7,093 nt of DNA, taken from NCBI GenBank assembly GCA_033809415.1, contig JAPXLT010000250.1, forward strand, positions 1 through 7,093, read 5' to 3'. The position numbers and the translations under genes are program-made. This document shows positions 4,820 through 7,093 of the stretch, one piece after another. The stretch comes from JAQVUB01 sp033809415. GTDB taxonomy: Bacteria; Verrucomicrobiota; Lentisphaeria; Oligosphaerales; Oligosphaeraceae. The notes under the pieces are model-generated. The model worked only from the letters and a program-made list of their open reading frames with translations, was not told the origin of the DNA and did not search any database. Position 1 is the stretch's first letter, and each line of letters opens with the position of its first letter.

Positions 4820-6817
4820 CTATTGTTCGTCGAAGACGATCAGTGCATAGCCTTTAATGCAAGGGAGGGTGACAGTGACATAGCCGTCGGACGTCCGTTC
4901 AAACGGGAGTTTTTCGCCTGATGGCGCCAGGTAGACGTTTTTGACCTTGCGTTCGTCTTCACGAAGCTGGATTTGCTGGTCGAGGACGATCATGGGTTCC
5001 TCGATCATTTGGCAGGTTTTCAGGCGCTGTTCCGGCAGATAGGCGAGGAAATGCACCATGCGCCGTCCTGGCTGTGAAGTAGCCGTGACGCGGGTGAAGG
5101 ATGGGGCATTCGGGGTGCGAAGCAATGGGCGGGGCAACAGTTTTTTGAGCAGGTTGGCGACGAGCTGCCGCATGGGCACGGGTGCGCACTGATAGTAGGT
5201 CGTGAAAACCGGGTTGGCGATATAGGCGACCTGGTCAGTCAGGGTGACTGCCGGTTCGCCGGTATTCCGGTCGGGGGGCAGGTAGACATTGCCCTGGCGC
5301 CCGTCCCAGGTCTGGTTGTAGTATGGTGCAATGATCTCAGCCAACACTTTGCTGCCGGAGGCAGCCTTGACTTGCAGTCCCCGATCATACAGGGTAATGG
5401 GCATGTCCGGCTGTCCCTCGGAAATTTCCGGGCCATTTTTCAGGAAGGCGGGATCGTAAGGGGATTCGCCAATATAATCGACACCCCATTCCTTGAATTC
5501 AAAGGCATTTTGGCTGCTATCGAGTCCAGATTCCGCACTGGCCAGAATCTTGCCGCCTGCATCGAGGTGCTGTTGGATGCGTTTCCGGTTCTCGACCTCC
5601 ATCGGAGTGTAATCCGGCAGGATCAGCAGGGGGTATTGTTTCCAGTCAGAGGCATGGCTTACGACGTTGAACTGCTGCTTGAGTTCACAGAGCATGCGGC
5701 TGGCAGCACAGATGGCATTCCATTCCCGAAGATAGACTTTATGGGCTTCGGGTTCACGCCAGTGCGCCCCCCAGTAGGGCTTGCTCATGACAACCGCCAG
5801 GTCAGTTAATGGTACAGCATCCTTGCACCATGGCTCGATTTTCCGCAGCCGCGCATAGATGCGCGCATCCATTTCCATGACCGGATAGTTGATGTCTCCC
5901 CGGGGGTGGAAATGATCTCCAATAGTCGTGCCCAGTGCGTTAGCCACTCCATAGAGACAGTCATACTCGAGACTGGGTTCGGTGCGGATACCGCCAAAAT
6001 CGCCCCAGGAGCGATGGAAGCGTCCTGTCATATTCAGGACTGGTTTTCCCAGCGTGCGCAGATATCTTGCTCCGACCTGCAAGGTTTCATAGCCCCAGCC
6101 TCCGGTAGGCAGGCATTCGAACTCGAGATAGGTGCCGATTTCCTGTTGTGCCTCGTAGTCAATGCCATTGAAATACAGGAAGGCATCCGGCTTGACCTTG
6201 CGCACAGCTTTGGAAATCCGGGTGGCCATGTTGACAATTTTTCGGTAATTGTAAGCATAGAGCTGCTGGCTGTCCTGCCAGTCAACGCCTTCTTTTTCCA
6301 TGGCCTCGAGGCATTCGATGCCGATGCAGGGGGCAGTCTGCATGCAATCGAGGAACAGCCCATCGACGCCGCAATGCTGTACGGCCTCGACGGCCATTGC
6401 TTCCAAGTGATCTCCATAGGCGCTATTATAGCACATCTGCCGGAAAAAGCTGTTCAGCGGGTCTTCGGTGTAGGTTTTTCCATCCGTTCGGAGGACGAGC
6501 CATTCCCGGTGCCGCAGGCCTTCTTCATGGCTGAGGCCGGCATTGATATAGGCGCTGATGCGGATGTTTTTGCGGTGGCAGGCGTCGGCCAGCTCGGTCA
6601 GCAGATCGCGCTGCATGGCCGCATGGCGAATGCCGATATCGGTATAATAATAAGCTGTTCCCAGATTGCAGCGCGCCGGAAAAACCACGTATTCCGCCCC
6701 GATTTTCTGAAATTGCGAGGTGATCTCTTCCAAGTCGAAGTTTTTGCCGACATCGGGGTTTGCGGGCATGGTGTGGAAATCAAAAAACAGGGCGCGTTGC
6801 GGAAAATTCATGGTCAT
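4820..6817 (-). CDS. GHL6/GH42-like glycoside hydrolase with trimerisation-like domain (possible alpha-L-fucosidase)
   Basis: A 665-residue protein resembling the 'hypothetical glycosyl hydrolase 6' group and GH151/GH29-like enzymes with a beta-galactosidase trimerisation-type domain. An N-terminal TIM barrel (about 8-330) shows ALFFDFHTMP, a CYNSAYGDH segment (129-137), VDGLFLDC (151-158) whose Asp157 is the candidate nucleophile, LEFECLP (231-237), MTGRFHRSWGDFGG (263-276) and GDHFHPRGDI (300-309). A Rossmann-like, GATase-like domain (about 337-460, with PLLILPDYTPM) and a beta-rich C-terminus (about 575-665) follow. No signal peptide is visible, so it likely acts in the cytoplasm on imported oligosaccharides. 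The frame is open to an ATG at 6949, but CGGAG lies five bases before the ATG at 6817 and the barrel begins just after it. The added 44 residues are Cys-rich and untypical. The ATG at 6811 is also possible. Hydrolase superfamily is fairly sure; substrate and exact family are not. Confidence 0.82.
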   Translation of the reverse strand: MTMNFPQRALFFDFHTMPANPDVGKNFDLEEITSQFQKIGAEYVVFPARCNLGTAYYYTDIGIRHAAMQRDLLTELADACHRKNIRISAYINAGLSHEEGLRHREWLVLRTDGKTYTEDPLNSFFRQMCYNSAYGDHLEAMAVEAVQHCGVDGLFLDCMQTAPCIGIECLEAMEKEGVDWQDSQQLYAYNYRKIVNMATRISKAVRKVKPDAFLYFNGIDYEAQQEIGTYLEFECLPTGGWGYETLQVGARYLRTLGKPVLNMTGRFHRSWGDFGGIRTEPSLEYDCLYGVANALGTTIGDHFHPRGDINYPVMEMDARIYARLRKIEPWCKDAVPLTDLAVVMSKPYWGAHWREPEAHKVYLREWNAICAASRMLCELKQQFNVVSHASDWKQYPLLILPDYTPMEVENRKRIQQHLDAGGKILASAESGLDSSQNAFEFKEWGVDYIGESPYDPAFLKNGPEISEGQPDMPITLYDRGLQVKAASGSKVLAEIIAPYYNQTWDGRQGNVYLPPDRNTGEPAVTLTDQVAYIANPVFTTYYQCAPVPMRQLVANLLKKLLPRPLLRTPNAPSFTRVTATSQPGRRMVHFLAYLPEQRLKTCQMIEEPMIVLDQQIQLREDERKVKNVYLAPSGEKLPFERTSDGYVTVTLPCIKGYALIVFDEQ

Positions 6818-6822
6818 TAAAA

Positions 6823-6827
6823 CTCCG
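6823..6827 (-). promoter_or_regulatory. Ribosome binding site of the glycoside hydrolase (CGGAG)
   Basis: The minus strand reads CGGAG, then TTTTA, then ATG at 6817, then ACC and a second ATG at 6811. The spacing is 5 bases to the first ATG and 11 to the second. This favours starts inside 6811..6817 over the far upstream in-frame ATG at 6949, which would place this SD inside the coding region. Confidence 0.6.
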
Positions 6828-6845
6828 TGAATAGAAGAAATGTTT

Positions 6846-6856
6846 GTTATATCATA
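6846..6856 (-). promoter_or_regulatory. Candidate -10 region of the hydrolase gene
   Basis: Overlapping hexamers TATGAT and TATAAC on the minus strand would start a transcript near 6840, giving a leader of about 23 nt that contains the SD. No recognisable -35 lies 16-18 bases upstream, where an imperfect dyad is found. This would suit an activator-dependent promoter. An alternative pair, TTGCAA and TATGTT with 16 bases between them, lies further upstream near 6897..6924. Confidence 0.3.
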
Positions 6857-6858
6857 CC

Positions 6859-6887
6859 CCTGCGGAATCCGTTTCGAGGACGGCAGG
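6859..6887. promoter_or_regulatory. Imperfect dyad upstream of the hydrolase (possible operator)
   Basis: CCTGC (6859..6863) and GCAGG (6883..6887) are inverted, with an inner CCGT/ACGG pair around TTCGAGG. It sits just upstream of the candidate -10, where a regulator could bind. The arms are short and imperfect, so chance is not excluded. Confidence 0.25.
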
Positions 6888-6904
6888 TATTCTGAAAAAC
6901 ATAC

Positions 6905-6932
6905 ATCCAAAACGCCACTTTGCAATCCAAAA
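6905..6932. repeat. 8-bp direct repeat ATCCAAAA spaced 20 bp
   Basis: ATCCAAAA occurs at 6905..6912 and 6925..6932, a 20-bp period or about two helical turns, upstream of the hydrolase. Such phased direct repeats are typical binding sites of activators such as AraC-family proteins, which often control sugar-hydrolase genes. The repeat is seen; the regulator is inference. Confidence 0.35.
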
Positions 6933-6979
6933 ACCGCCTTCCTACACATTTTTTTATGCCTTTTTTGTAATGGGTCAGT

Positions 6980-7012
6980 CCCCCCTTATAGTTTATAGAC
7001 AAGTTGGGGGGG
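6980..7012. other. C6/G7 inverted repeat with AT-rich loop
   Basis: Six C (6980..6985) and seven G (7006..7012) flank a 20-base AT-rich loop containing two TATAG elements. It can form a hairpin on either strand but has no U-tract directly after the stem in either direction, so it is not a clear terminator. It may belong to the end of an upstream gene outside the window. Confidence 0.4.
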
Positions 7013-7093
7013 CAAGCAGCGGATAACTTGTTGTGCTTCCGTTTTTCCCCGCAGTTTGCCTGGCGGCATGGCCGTGTTCTTTTCACACGCATC

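Larger units (their letters stand above)
6818..7093. other. Non-coding region upstream of the hydrolase
   Basis: These 276 bases hold no convincing gene, tRNA or terminator. The short reading frames present are low in typical protein features and lack good SDs. The AT-rich half next to the hydrolase contains the regulatory candidates listed separately. The part beyond about 7020 could be the flank of a neighbouring gene that is not visible. Confidence 0.6.

Noticed and set aside
4558..4921. Three overlapping plus-strand reading frames of Arg/Val/Ser/Pro/Cys-rich repeats
   Set aside because: They are translations of the 11-bp array in its three frames; the array simply lacks stop codons. There is no SD, and the low-complexity 11-residue period mirrors the DNA repeat.
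5906..6820. 304-residue plus-strand reading frame antisense to the hydrolase
   Set aside because: Mirror of a real coding frame with biased codon use; no SD and no motif.
6818..6949. 44-residue N-terminal extension of the hydrolase
   Set aside because: The frame is open, but the extension is Cys-rich, overlaps the likely promoter and SD, and precedes the natural start of the barrel domain.
6980..7012. Intrinsic terminator at the C6/G7 inverted repeat
   Set aside because: No U-tract follows the stem on either strand and the loop is long.
6847..7092. 81-residue minus-strand reading frame
   Set aside because: It overlaps the promoter region of the hydrolase in another frame, is Lys/Arg/Cys-rich, has no recognisable motif, and runs to the edge of the window without a visible SD.

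Overview
The window is a bacterial segment of moderate GC with four complete protein-coding genes, all on the minus strand. In transcription order (right to left) they are: a cytoplasmic GH42/GHL6-like glycoside hydrolase (4820..6817); a DegT/WbpE-type PLP-dependent sugar aminotransferase (3382..4506); an MsbA-like ABC exporter half-transporter (1352..3385); and a stand-alone AICAR transformylase, i.e. the C-terminal half of PurH (179..1297). Shine-Dalgarno sequences of the AAGGAG type stand before the genes. The gene set (GHL6-type hydrolase with a trimerisation-like domain, PurH split into a single domain) together with GC-rich tandem repeats would fit a member of the PVC group such as Lentisphaerota, Kiritimatiellota or Verrucomicrobiota. 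No taxonomic marker is present, so this is a weak inference.

The last three genes look like one operon. The aminotransferase stop and the ABC transporter start overlap in the four bases TTGA (a TTG start with a strong SD), and purH follows after 54 bases with its own AAGGAG. An aminotransferase of the nucleotide-sugar type beside a lipid/polysaccharide-type exporter suggests cell-envelope glycan or lipid work. The purine enzyme is a housekeeping passenger with its catalytic residues intact. The hydrolase is separated from this operon by 313 bases that are mostly repeats and probably forms its own unit.

The most unusual content is not coding. Two intergenic stretches carry the same composite arrangement in the same orientation. 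Each has a G-rich 7-bp tandem array (GGGTGCA/GGGGGCA/GGGGGTA; 1..116 and 4535..4573), then a linker, then a second array built on the core GTCCG. The second array is five 9-bp units at 126..170 in one copy and fifteen and a half 11-bp units at 4641..4814 in the other. It ends 5 to 8 bases from the stop codon of the gene next to it. The linker of the second copy holds a third, short 7-bp repeat (TGGAC core). The G-rich strand is the template strand of all the genes and has strong G-quadruplex potential.

The right end (6818..7093) holds no convincing gene. It contains the likely promoter region of the hydrolase: a -10-like element, an imperfect dyad, an 8-bp direct repeat spaced 20 bp, and a C6/G7 inverted repeat.
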